From assembly GCA_946614205.1 (NCBI GenBank), contig CAMOGR010000192.1, forward strand, positions 1 through 13,499: 13,499 nucleotides of DNA, written 5' to 3'. The notes beneath the pieces were generated by a model. That model was not told the DNA's origin. It saw nothing but the letters and a program-made list of their open reading frames with translations, and made no database searches. This stretch comes from an uncultured Bacteroidales bacterium (GTDB taxonomy: Bacteria > Bacteroidota > Bacteroidia > Bacteroidales > UBA932). Below, piece by piece: positions 6,877 to 13,499 of the stretch (positions within the stretch are counted from its first letter, which is position 1; each line of letters starts with the position of its first letter). The translations under genes and the position numbers were made by a program.

Positions 6877-8154
6877 ATGAAAATGACTATCGCAGAGCGC
6901 CTTCAGGCGCAGCGTGAGCACCAGCCGAACCCTATCCTGTATGCAATCCTTAGGCTTGTCGTCAGCATTATCGGCGCCCCTCTCAAGATTAAATTCATCT
7001 ACAAGGCAAAGCCGGGCGAGGACAAAGGGCCCATCGTGCTGGTGGCGAACCATGCCTCCCGCATCGACTACGTGTACACGGCTCCTGCCGTGGGGTCCAA
7101 GAGGCTCAACTACGTGGTGGGATACAACGAGTTCTTCGTGTTCCCCACAAACCTGATGCTCAAGGTGGCGCAGGTCATTCCCAAACGCAATTTCACCCCC
7201 GACCTGCATGCGGTGCAATCCATGATGCGCATCATCCGCGAGGGCGGCAACATCTGTTTCATGCCCGAGGGCATGAACTCCATCACAGGCATGGCCCAGC
7301 CGGTGATGTGGGGTACCGGCAAGCTCCTCAAAAAGCTTGGCGTAAATGTCTATTACACAAAGATTAAGGGTGGATATCTGAGCAATACCAAGCACTGCCA
7401 GAAGCAGCGTCCCGGCCGCACCGAGGTCGTGGTGGACAGGATGTTCACGTCCGATGAACTCAAGACTCTGACCGACGTGCAGATAGAGGACAGGATGAAC
7501 CGCCTGCTCGCCCACGACGACTACATGTGGAACTCCGTCGAGAAAGTCCGTTTCGACTCCAAGGGCAAGCCGGCCGAGAGCCTGGAGACGCTGCTTTACA
7601 TGTGTCCCAAGTGTGGTGCGATGCACAAAATGGTGAGCGACGAGCGCACCCTGACCTGTAGCGCATGCGGCAACAAGGTCGAAATCGACGAGTGCGGAAT
7701 GATCAGACCCGTCGGCCCCGATTCAGTCTGTCCTCCGCTCGTCACCGATTGGACGCTGCTCGAGAGACAGAGGGCCGCACGTGACGTGCGCGAACCGGGA
7801 TTTAGCTACAGCGGCCATGTGCGCGTGGGACTTCTTCCTGATTATAAGTATCTTACCGGAGGCAAGACGTCGGAAATATGCGGAGACGGCACACTCACGC
7901 TTACTGCCGCCGGCCTGCATTTTGACGGCACCGTCCGGGGAGAGCACCGTTCCTGGGACATCCCCATCAGCACCCTGCCGAGCTTCGGCATGTGTACCGA
8001 CATCAGCCGTTTCTATACTTTCCTGAACGGAGAATTCTGGGAATTCTATCCCGACGCAGGCGATACGCTCCGCTGGGACCAGCTCACCGAGGAAATGCAC
8101 CGCGCCCAGGGCGGCAAGTGGCAGAATACGGAATACCGTCATGCGTCCGCATGA
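6877..8154 (+). CDS. PlsC-like 1-acyl-glycerol-3-phosphate acyltransferase with zinc ribbon
   Basis: This is a predicted membrane-associated acyltransferase that moves an acyl chain to lysophosphatidate or a related lysolipid. The 425-residue protein has the catalytic HX4D box NHASRID (His59, Asp64), a second block FMPEGMNS (128-135) standing for the usual FPEGTRS, and an N-terminal hydrophobic stretch (about 20-35). After the domain, at about 243-264, is a rubredoxin-like zinc ribbon, CPKC-x14-CSAC (Cys243, 246, 261, 264). About 160 further residues look beta-rich (GDGTLTLTAAGLHFDG) and recall a PH/GRAM-like fold; this is a guess. PlsC proteins are usually near 240 residues, so the tail is a real extension. 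The start is 14 nt after the GH53 stop with no promoter between, so co-transcription is likely. True acceptor is unknown. Confidence 0.85.
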   Translation: MKMTIAERLQAQREHQPNPILYAILRLVVSIIGAPLKIKFIYKAKPGEDKGPIVLVANHASRIDYVYTAPAVGSKRLNYVVGYNEFFVFPTNLMLKVAQVIPKRNFTPDLHAVQSMMRIIREGGNICFMPEGMNSITGMAQPVMWGTGKLLKKLGVNVYYTKIKGGYLSNTKHCQKQRPGRTEVVVDRMFTSDELKTLTDVQIEDRMNRLLAHDDYMWNSVEKVRFDSKGKPAESLETLLYMCPKCGAMHKMVSDERTLTCSACGNKVEIDECGMIRPVGPDSVCPPLVTDWTLLERQRAARDVREPGFSYSGHVRVGLLPDYKYLTGGKTSEICGDGTLTLTAAGLHFDGTVRGEHRSWDIPISTLPSFGMCTDISRFYTFLNGEFWEFYPDAGDTLRWDQLTEEMHRAQGGKWQNTEYRHASA

Positions 8155-8163
8155 CGGTATTCC
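8130..8163 (+). terminator. Terminator hairpin overlapping the end of the acyltransferase gene
   Basis: Arms 8130-8144 and 8149-8163 (GGAATACCGTCATGC and its exact complement) form a 15-bp stem with loop GTCC, followed by AATTCTTTAAT. The acyltransferase stop TGA (8152-8154) lies in the 3' arm, and the last codons (Tyr-Arg-His-Ala-Ser-Ala) form most of the hairpin. Being symmetric, it could also stop transcripts arriving from the MFS genes on the other strand. Confidence 0.75.
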
Positions 8164-8331
8164 AATTCTTTAATCCCCCTGCACCCCCAGGGGACGGGGG
8201 AAAGGATTCCCCCGACGCGCTGACGCGCTCCCCCTTCTGTCGGCCTACGGCCTCCGATTCCTCTTTGGTCTGAGGTTGTTGCTTTGTCAGAAGCTGTTAT
8301 CCCACTGCACCCAATAGGGCAAGGGGAGGTG
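8164..8331. repeat. Non-coding gap with GC-rich, repetitive, hairpin-forming sequence
   Basis: This 168-nt stretch lies between two convergent genes and holds no supportable ORF. It contains a G/C-run hairpin (8196-8213), a perfect tandem repeat GACGCGCT x2 (8214-8229), and the small palindrome GGCCTACGGCC (8242-8252). A similar motif stands at both ends: CTGCACCC followed by an A/G-rich run, at 8179-8186 and 8305-8312. This structure suggests a dispersed intergenic repeat of REP or miniature-element type. Only one copy lies in the window, so that is an inference. Confidence 0.4.
8196..8213 (-). terminator. Candidate terminator of the MFS gene pair
   Basis: Read on the minus strand, GGGGGAA TCCT TTCCCCC forms a 7-bp stem with a 4-nt loop, about 118 nt past the MFS stop. 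No T-run follows. The larger 8130-8163 hairpin further on may be the real end for both directions. Confidence 0.35.
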
Positions 8332-9666
8332 TCAGCGGGCGTTTTTTCCTTCGTCGAGACGCAGCTCGGGATGCATCCTGGATGCGTTGCGCAGCAGGGC
8401 TGCGATGACTACCGCCAAGCTCCCCAGGGCGATGAAGATATATTCGGCGTGTACGGCGGCATCTACTCCCTGCCGGGCGTCGAAGATGCGCCCGACGAAG
8501 ATGGGGACCAGCAGCATGCCCATGTTCTGAATCCAGTAAATCAGCGAGTAGGCTGTGCCGAGGTTGCGTTCGGGGACGATTTTGGGTACGCTGGGCCACA
8601 TTGCCGAAGGCACCAGCGAGTAACCCACTCCCAGCATTGAGATGCCGAAGTAACCCCAGAACGGTACGCCCTGCGGGGCGAATGCGAGCACGAAATGGGC
8701 CGCCAGCACCAGCAGGGAACCGAACCCCATCCACACTGTCGCCTTGCCGACTTTGTCCACCATGGCGCCGAACAGCGGGGTGAATACCACCGTGAAGAAC
8801 GGAATCATGGTAATCATCCACTTGGCACTGTCGACGTCCATGCCGAAGCGGGGGATGACTATGGAAGTGCCGAACTTCTTGAAGCTGATGATGCAGCAGT
8901 AGAAGAAGACGCAGAGCAGCGAAATTAGCAGGAACCTGCTGTTGGTGAGCAGCTTGCCAAGGTCGGAGAACTTGAATTTGTCTTCCTCCTTAACGGCCCC
9001 GCGCCCGGACGCGATTCCGTGCTCGCGGTCGAAGCGTGCGTCCATGGCGACGAAGATGCCCCATAGCAGCACGCCGGCAAGAATCAGGATGAGTCCGAAA
9101 GTGGCGGGACGTGCGGTCTCGGACAGAGTATATATTTCTCCGGGAGCTTTCTGGGCGACGAGTACGGGCGAAAGTATGAATGCGGCTGCAGTGCCGAGAC
9201 GTGCCACTGCGACCTGCGCGCCCATGGCGAATGCCACATTGCCCCCCTTGAACCACTTGGCTATGGAGCGGGTGACCGCTACGCCTGCAATCTCGCTGCC
9301 GAGTCCGAAGAGCATGCATCCTGCGTACGCCAGCATGAGCGAGGTGTGGGGCGCGAGGCCGCTTCGCAGCGCGGCAACTACCGTACCCGCACCGAGGGCC
9401 ATCAGGCCTACGAACACGCTGCCGATGATGCGCACCCCGAACAAGTCGAGCAGGATACCGCATACGATGAGTCCGCCGCAAACGCACAGGAAGCTGTAGC
9501 CTCCGGCGTAGAATCCGTAGTCTGCACTGTTCCAGCCGAGTTCGAGCGTCTCGGGGTGCTGGAAAATCTGGCTTAAGGTGGAGAAAGCGTCGTCAAAGAA
9601 GTACGATGCGAACATCGGCACCATCAGGCACAGCAGTGCCACCCACTTGAGCTTGCCGCTTTTCAT
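8332..9666 (-). CDS. MFS transporter, MFSD1-like (second of a tandem pair)
   Basis: This 444-residue inner-membrane carrier has about 12 hydrophobic helices. Motif A-like loops occur after helix 2 (GILLDLFGVR) and after helix 8 (FGAMVDKVGK), marking the two MFS halves. The signature in the second half, ALWPSVPKIV followed by LGTAYSLIYWIQNMG, matches in pattern the human MFSD1 group (ALWP..., LGTAYG...IQNLG). Human MFSD1 is reported to carry dipeptides, so peptides are a possible substrate, by inference only. The N-terminus MKSGKLKWVALLCLM runs straight into helix 1. The start is 2 nt after the stop of its upstream paralogue, which suggests coupled translation. The first half has the block GSEIAGVAVTRSIAKWFKGG, shared with the neighbour in diverged form. 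Confidence 0.85.
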   Translation of the reverse strand: MKSGKLKWVALLCLMVPMFASYFFDDAFSTLSQIFQHPETLELGWNSADYGFYAGGYSFLCVCGGLIVCGILLDLFGVRIIGSVFVGLMALGAGTVVAALRSGLAPHTSLMLAYAGCMLFGLGSEIAGVAVTRSIAKWFKGGNVAFAMGAQVAVARLGTAAAFILSPVLVAQKAPGEIYTLSETARPATFGLILILAGVLLWGIFVAMDARFDREHGIASGRGAVKEEDKFKFSDLGKLLTNSRFLLISLLCVFFYCCIISFKKFGTSIVIPRFGMDVDSAKWMITMIPFFTVVFTPLFGAMVDKVGKATVWMGFGSLLVLAAHFVLAFAPQGVPFWGYFGISMLGVGYSLVPSAMWPSVPKIVPERNLGTAYSLIYWIQNMGMLLVPIFVGRIFDARQGVDAAVHAEYIFIALGSLAVVIAALLRNASRMHPELRLDEGKNAR

Positions 9667-9668
9667 CC

Positions 9669-11102
9669 TCAGGCCTCTTTGTCTTCGGACGGCTTGATGT
9701 TGGGCTCTTCGAGGCCGAATCCCTTCTTGCGGTCTTCAATCTTGAGCCAGAAGCCCAGGATCATGGCCACGACTCCGAGGGAGGCGAATACCAGCATGGG
9801 CACGGTGTAGTTGTACTTCAGAGGGTCGGTGACTCCGGGGTTGGAGGCGCTGAGCACGGAACCGATAATCATGGGGAATGCGTACAGACCGATGTTCTGA
9901 ATCCAGAAGATGAGCGCGTATGCCGAACCGAGGAGTTTGTTGTCGATGAGTTTGGGAACCGAAGGCCAGAGGGCTGCGGGAACCAGCGAGAAGGAGATGC
10001 CCAGCAGGATGATGGCAAGGTAAGTGATTACCACCGACTTGGTTGCGGGAACCACGAGGGCGAATGTGAGGTGGCAGAGAATCATGAGCACGGCACCCAG
10101 GATGAGCATCGTGGCGCCCTTGCCCCTGCGGTCGAGGAAATTGCCGAGGAACGGGGTGACGGCTGCGGCTCCGAGCGGGAACACGAAGAATACGAGGCTG
10201 GCCTGCTGGGCGGTGTAGCCCAGGTTGCACTGCAGCATGTTAATCGCGTACTTCTGAAACGGGAAAATGGCGCTGTAGTACAGCACGCAGAGCAGTGCCA
10301 CAATCCAGAACATCTTGAGCGATAGGATTTTGCCTATGTCGCTGACCTTGAACGGGTCGTCCTTCTCTTCCTGTACGCCTTCCTTGTCGAGCCTGGCATC
10401 CATGAATCCGTAGGTGATGAAGAGTATGAGGCCGATGCAGAGCAGCAGGGCGCCTACGGCAACGGGACGGCTGACGCTTACGGGGGCGATGTTCGCGATG
10501 AGGGGGGAGCCGAGCATGACGATGGCGACGCCAATGCGGGCGATAGCCATTTCCACGCCCATTGCGAGAGCCATCTCCTTGCCCTGGAACCACTTGACAA
10601 TGCCTCGGGATACCGTGATGCCGGCCATTTCACAGCCGCATCCGAATATCATGAAGCCTATCGCTGCGAGCTTGGCCGAGCCCGGCATTCCGGCGAAGAA
10701 TGGGGTGACGTTCCACCATGCGTCGGGGAGGTTGAGGTTGTTGGTGAACCAGGCCTCGGCTCCGCTGCCGATGAACCCCTCGGACACTGCGAAGTACTTT
10801 ATCGCCGCGCCGGCGACCATGACGGCTCCGGACAGGATTGCCGTGAAGCGCACGCCCATCTTGTCCAGGATTATGCCTGCGAATATCAGGAAGAAGACGA
10901 ATACGTTGAGGAAGGTCTCACTGCCTGCGTAATGGCCGTATGCGACCGGGTCCCAGCCCCTCTGGGTCTGGAGAAGTTCCTGCAGCGGGGACAGGATGTC
11001 CATGAAAATGTATGCGAACAGGTTGGCTGCAGCGAGCAGCACAAGGGCGGTCCATCTTGCGGCCGCGGAGTCGCGGAGTGACTTTTTTACAATCTCTGCC
11101 AT
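9669..11102 (-). CDS. MFS transporter, MFSD1-like (first of a tandem pair)
   Basis: This 477-residue inner-membrane carrier is a clear paralogue of the next gene. It has GCEMAGITVSRGIVKWFQGK where the neighbour has a GSEIAG...KWF block, and ALWPSVPKLI then LGSAYALIFWIQNIG in the second half. Motif A loops are AGIILDKMGVR and LGNFLDRRGKG. About 12 membrane segments are expected, with a larger cytoplasmic loop between halves (ARLDKEGVQEEKDDPFKVS) and a charged C-terminal tail rich in Lys/Glu. A stretch of about 35 extra residues between helices 3 and 4 (SEGFIGSGAEAWFTNN...) explains part of its greater length. Substrate is unknown. The MFSD1-like motifs hint at peptides. It is first in the two-gene unit, behind a weak promoter and the der terminator. 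Confidence 0.85.
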   Translation of the reverse strand: MAEIVKKSLRDSAAARWTALVLLAAANLFAYIFMDILSPLQELLQTQRGWDPVAYGHYAGSETFLNVFVFFLIFAGIILDKMGVRFTAILSGAVMVAGAAIKYFAVSEGFIGSGAEAWFTNNLNLPDAWWNVTPFFAGMPGSAKLAAIGFMIFGCGCEMAGITVSRGIVKWFQGKEMALAMGVEMAIARIGVAIVMLGSPLIANIAPVSVSRPVAVGALLLCIGLILFITYGFMDARLDKEGVQEEKDDPFKVSDIGKILSLKMFWIVALLCVLYYSAIFPFQKYAINMLQCNLGYTAQQASLVFFVFPLGAAAVTPFLGNFLDRRGKGATMLILGAVLMILCHLTFALVVPATKSVVITYLAIILLGISFSLVPAALWPSVPKLIDNKLLGSAYALIFWIQNIGLYAFPMIIGSVLSASNPGVTDPLKYNYTVPMLVFASLGVVAMILGFWLKIEDRKKGFGLEEPNIKPSEDKEA

Positions 11103-11127
11103 ATCTTGGTCTTTCTTAATCGAATCG

Positions 11128-11158
11128 CTAAGATAGCAATTATTTTTATAACCGAAAA
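11128..11158 (-). promoter_or_regulatory. Weak candidate promoter of the MFS pair
   Basis: On the minus strand TATCTTAG (11135-11128) differs from TAnnTTTG at one base. The T-run TTTT (11158-11155), inside the der terminator stem, sits where the -33 element should be, 19 nt upstream. Transcription would start near 11123, leaving a leader of about 20 nt before the ATG at 11102. Confidence 0.4.
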
Positions 11159-11197
11159 TCCCGGCCTCGTGGTTACATCAAGGCCGGGATTTTCGGT
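11151..11197 (-). terminator. Terminator of the prs-der unit
   Basis: ACCGAAAATCCCGGCCT (11151-11167) pairs perfectly with AGGCCGGGATTTTCGGT (11181-11197), a 17-bp stem with a 13-nt loop. It starts 46 nt after the der stop on the minus strand. The GC core (CCCGGCC/GGCCGGG) followed by ATTTT gives a T-run on both strands, so it may work in both directions. Confidence 0.8.
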
Positions 11198-11242
11198 TTA
11201 GAGCCTGCTTAAGTAATTAGTCGGCTCAATCCCGGCAATCAG

Positions 11243-12550
11243 CTATTTCTGCCGGCAGTAAATCTGTACGGGGCAGCCGGTGAGAGAGAAATTCTTGCGG
11301 AGCTGATTTTCCAGGAAGCGCTTGTACGGGTCCTTTATGTATTGGGGCAGGTTGCAGAAGAAGGCGAAGGCCGGGAAGCCGGTAGGCAGCTGGGTGACGT
11401 ACTTGACCTTGACGTACTTGCCCTTCCATGCGGGAGGAGGGGTCTCTTCAATGATGGGCAGCATGACCTCGTTGAGGCGCGCGGTGGGAATCTTCTGCGA
11501 ATAGTTGGCATATACCTCCGCAGCAGCCTGCAGGACGTCCTGGATGCGCTGCATCTTGAGCACCGAGGTGAAAATGATGGGCACGTCGTCGAAGGGCGCG
11601 AGGCGGGAACGAAGGGCCTCGGTGTATTCCTTCATGGTGTTGGAGTCCTTGATGAAGAGGTCCCACTTGTTGACTACCAGCACGCAGGCCTTGCGGTTGC
11701 GCTGGATCAGCGAGAAGATGTTCATGTCCTGGGCCTCCATGCCGGTGGTGGCGTCTATCATCATGATGCAGACGTCGGAGTGCTCGATGGCCTTGATGGA
11801 GCGCATGACTGAGTAGAACTCAAGGTCTTCGTGTACCTTGGCCTTGCGGCGTATGCCGGCGGTGTCGACCAGCATGAATTCGTGGCCGAACTTGTTGTAG
11901 TAAGTCTCTATGCTGTCGCGGGTGGTGCCGGCAACGGGCGTTACGATGTTTCTCTCCACCCCCAGGAGGGCATTGGTGAGCGACGACTTGCCCACGTTGG
12001 GCTTGCCCACGATGGTGATGCGGGGAAGGCCGGCGTAAGGGTCTTCCTGCTCCGACTCCTCGGGCAGGACGGCGACTACGGCATCGAGCAGGTCGCCGGT
12101 GCCGGAACCGTTGGCGGCGGAGATGCTGTAGATTTCTCCGAGGCCCAGTCCGTAGAAGTCGTATGCGTCGTACATTTTGGCTCCGGAATCGACCTTGTTG
12201 ACGCACAGCACCACCGGCTTGCGGGAACGGCGCAGCACATCGGCAATCTCTGAGTCATAATCGGTTATGCCGGTAGCTGCCTCCACCATGAAGAGCACCA
12301 CGTCGGCCTCCTCGATGGCAATCTGCACCTGCTCGCGTATGGCGGCCTCGAAAACGTCGTCGGAGCCGTAGGTGTAGCCGCCGGTGTCCACGACGGAGAA
12401 TTCCCGGCCGCACCACTCGCAGCGGCCGTAATGGCGGTCGCGGGTGACGCCGGAGGTGTCGTCTACAATGGCCTTGCGGAAGCCCACAAGGCGGTTGAAC
12501 AGAGTTGATTTGCCGACGTTAGGCCGGCCTACGATTGCTACGAGACTCAT
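11243..12550 (-). CDS. der: Ribosome-assembly GTPase Der (EngA)
   Basis: Der has two GTPase domains in tandem and acts in assembly of the 50S ribosomal subunit. The protein is 435 residues, normal for the family. Domain 1 (about 1-165) has G1 GRPNVGKST (8-16), G3 DTGG (55-58) and G4 NKVD (118-121). Domain 2 (about 175-350) has G1 GKPNVGKSS (182-190), G3 DTAG (229-232) and G4 NKWD (294-297). A KH-like C-terminal domain follows ([21 protein letters not shown], about 375-430). The start gives the canonical [17 protein letters not shown]-terminus. It therefore overlaps the 3' end of the 85-residue gene by 32 nt, and translation is probably coupled. The unit ends at the hairpin 11151-11197. Confidence 0.97.
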   Translation of the reverse strand: MSLVAIVGRPNVGKSTLFNRLVGFRKAIVDDTSGVTRDRHYGRCEWCGREFSVVDTGGYTYGSDDVFEAAIREQVQIAIEEADVVLFMVEAATGITDYDSEIADVLRRSRKPVVLCVNKVDSGAKMYDAYDFYGLGLGEIYSISAANGSGTGDLLDAVVAVLPEESEQEDPYAGLPRITIVGKPNVGKSSLTNALLGVERNIVTPVAGTTRDSIETYYNKFGHEFMLVDTAGIRRKAKVHEDLEFYSVMRSIKAIEHSDVCIMMIDATTGMEAQDMNIFSLIQRNRKACVLVVNKWDLFIKDSNTMKEYTEALRSRLAPFDDVPIIFTSVLKMQRIQDVLQAAAEVYANYSQKIPTARLNEVMLPIIEETPPPAWKGKYVKVKYVTQLPTGFPAFAFFCNLPQYIKDPYKRFLENQLRKNFSLTGCPVQIYCRQK

Positions 12551-12776
12551 AAAGCTTACAGTCTTTGCAGGCCTCGGAGCTTTCCGGGCCGGTGCAGGTT
12601 AATCCTTGCTGCTCGGCATCGACATCCTTGAAACAGCGGATGCCCAGACGGCGCATTTCTTCGTTGGAACCGACGTCGAACTGCGGAAATTCCTTCTTGC
12701 GGAATATGATGTTGAAACTCAGTCCCAGGACTCCCAGCCCCAGGATTGCTACCGCAGCCAACAACGTCGTTCCCAT
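12519..12776 (-). CDS. Small single-helix membrane protein with four cysteines
   Basis: This is an 85-residue protein of unknown function. Residues 1-25 ([20 protein letters not shown] and on) are a hydrophobic helix, then a basic FRKK, which by the positive-inside rule would leave the tail in the cytoplasm. The tail has Cys48, Cys61, Cys70 and Cys73, the last two as CKDC. This spacing could bind a metal but fits no motif I can name. I recall similar Bacteroidota proteins with an N-x-x-F-RKK-x-FP start and the phrase MRRLGI, unnamed. The ATG abuts the prs stop (TAAATG), and the 3' end overlaps der by 32 nt. This argues strongly for a real gene in one operon. Confidence 0.8.
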   Translation of the reverse strand: MGTTLLAAVAILGLGVLGLSFNIIFRKKEFPQFDVGSNEEMRRLGIRCFKDVDAEQQGLTCTGPESSEACKDCKLYESRSNRRPA

Positions 12777-13499
12777 TTAATAAACAAAATCGGTACTGAT
12801 GGGTTCGTAATTGTAAACCTTGTCGATGATTCTTGCAAACACCGGGGCCATCGAGACGATTCTGATTTTGGAATGGCCTTCCAGCTCGTGGTGGGGGATG
12901 GTGTCGGTTATCAGTATCTCCTGAAGGCTCGATTCTTCAATCCTGGAAATGGCCTCGCCGGAAAGGATTCCGTGTGAGGCGCAGGCGCGGACGCTCGCGG
13001 CACCCTTGCTCATGAGCACGTCGGCGGCCTTGCATAGCGTACCGGCGGTATCAATCATGTCGTCTATGATAATGATGTTCTTGCCCTCCACGTCGCCGAT
13101 GGCCTTGATTTCCGATACGACATTGGCCCTCTCGCGGGTTTTGTGGCAAATCACCACGCCGCACTCGCGGCCCTCGCTGCTGAGGTTCCTGGCGTAGGAA
13201 TTGGCCCTCTTTGCGCCTCCCATGTCGGGAGCGGCGACCGCAAGGTTGGGGAGTGCGAGCGCCTGGATGGCGGGAATGAATACCTTGCTGGCGTATACGT
13301 GGTCTACGGGGATGTCGAAAAAACCCTGAATCTGGTCTGCGTGGAGGTCGCAGGTCATGACGCGGTCGGCGCCGGCGGCAGTGAGCAGGTTGGCGACCAG
13401 CTTGGCGCCGATGGAGACTCTCGGGCGGTCCTTGCGGTCCTGGCGGGCCCAGCCGAAGTAGGGGATGACGGCGATTACCTTGTCTGCCGAAGCCCTCTT
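12777..13499 (-). CDS. prs: Ribose-phosphate pyrophosphokinase (PRPP synthase), 5' end beyond the window
   Basis: The enzyme makes 5-phosphoribosyl 1-pyrophosphate from ribose 5-phosphate and ATP, the precursor for purines, pyrimidines, NAD, histidine and tryptophan. The visible 240 residues are open at the right edge. A family length of about 310-315 implies some 70-75 N-terminal residues are missing. Visible blocks are YFGWARQDRKDRPR (the ATP-contacting RQDRK loop), MTCDLHADQIQGFFDIPVDH, the pyrophosphate-loop block APDMGGAKRA, and the ribose-5-phosphate/PRPP loop DDMIDTAGT. The C-terminus ends EPISTDFVY. The methionine at 13358 is internal (MTCDLHA), not a start. The stop directly abuts the next gene. 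Confidence 0.97.
   Translation of the reverse strand, partial: KRASADKVIAVIPYFGWARQDRKDRPRVSIGAKLVANLLTAAGADRVMTCDLHADQIQGFFDIPVDHVYASKVFIPAIQALALPNLAVAAPDMGGAKRANSYARNLSSEGRECGVVICHKTRERANVVSEIKAIGDVEGKNIIIIDDMIDTAGTLCKAADVLMSKGAASVRACASHGILSGEAISRIEESSLQEILITDTIPHHELEGHSKIRIVSMAPVFARIIDKVYNYEPISTDFVY

Noticed and set aside
8230..8331. Short open frames in the gap after the acyltransferase, possible gene remnant
   Set aside because: No recognisable protein pattern. The sequence is dominated by tandem and inverted repeats.
12777..13358. Methionine at 13358 as the start of prs
   Set aside because: The frame stays open to the window edge and encodes conserved PRPP-synthase sequence (YFGWARQDRKD) before that methionine, so the gene is merely cut by the edge.

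Overview
The window looks like a GC-rich member of the Bacteroidota, probably order Bacteroidales. Four things point there: promoters of the Bacteroidota type (-7 element TAnnTTTG with a TTG/TTTG about 19-22 nt upstream), genes without clear Shine-Dalgarno sites, a lipoprotein enzyme whose N-terminal region resembles fimbrillin (Mfa-like) domains, and a DDDLPF-tailed SSB. No mobile element, phage gene or CRISPR array is visible. Most of the window is core chromosome. The accessory-looking part is about 4.1-8.3 kb, and possibly the transporter pair that follows it.

Left part (minus strand, 1-1480): a strong consensus promoter inside the 3' end of dxs drives tRNA-Thr(TGT), tRNA-Tyr(GTA), tRNA-Gly(TCC), tRNA-Thr(GGT) and tuf (EF-Tu, cut by the left edge). 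This is the same order as thrU-tyrU-glyT-thrT-tufB of E. coli. dxs (1462-3333, minus), the first enzyme of the MEP isoprenoid pathway, and ssb (3422-4030, plus) diverge from an 88-nt region whose two promoters interlock.

Middle part (plus strand, 4086-8163): a terminator hairpin after ssb runs straight into a new promoter. That promoter serves a 44-residue small ORF (4159-4293) that starts almost at the predicted transcription start. Four nucleotides after it comes an 854-residue lipoprotein with an N-terminal fimbrillin-like region, two unassigned beta-rich segments and a C-terminal GH53 endo-beta-1,4-galactanase domain. A PlsC-like acyltransferase with a zinc ribbon follows 14 nt later. The unit ends in a 15-bp hairpin whose 3' arm holds the acyltransferase stop codon. 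The 168-nt gap after that is GC-rich, repetitive and non-coding.

Right part (minus strand, 8332-13499): two paralogous MFS transporters in tandem, 2 nt apart, resemble the MFSD1 group. Upstream of them, behind a 17-bp perfect hairpin, lies a tightly packed unit: prs (PRPP synthase, cut by the right edge), an 85-residue one-helix membrane protein with four cysteines, and der (ribosome-assembly GTPase). The prs stop abuts the next start (TAAATG), and the small gene overlaps der by 32 nt.

Most noteworthy are the small ORF joined to the fimbrillin-like/GH53 lipoprotein, the tandem MFS pair, and the conserved four-cysteine membrane mini-protein between prs and der. No complete new defence or mobile system was seen.
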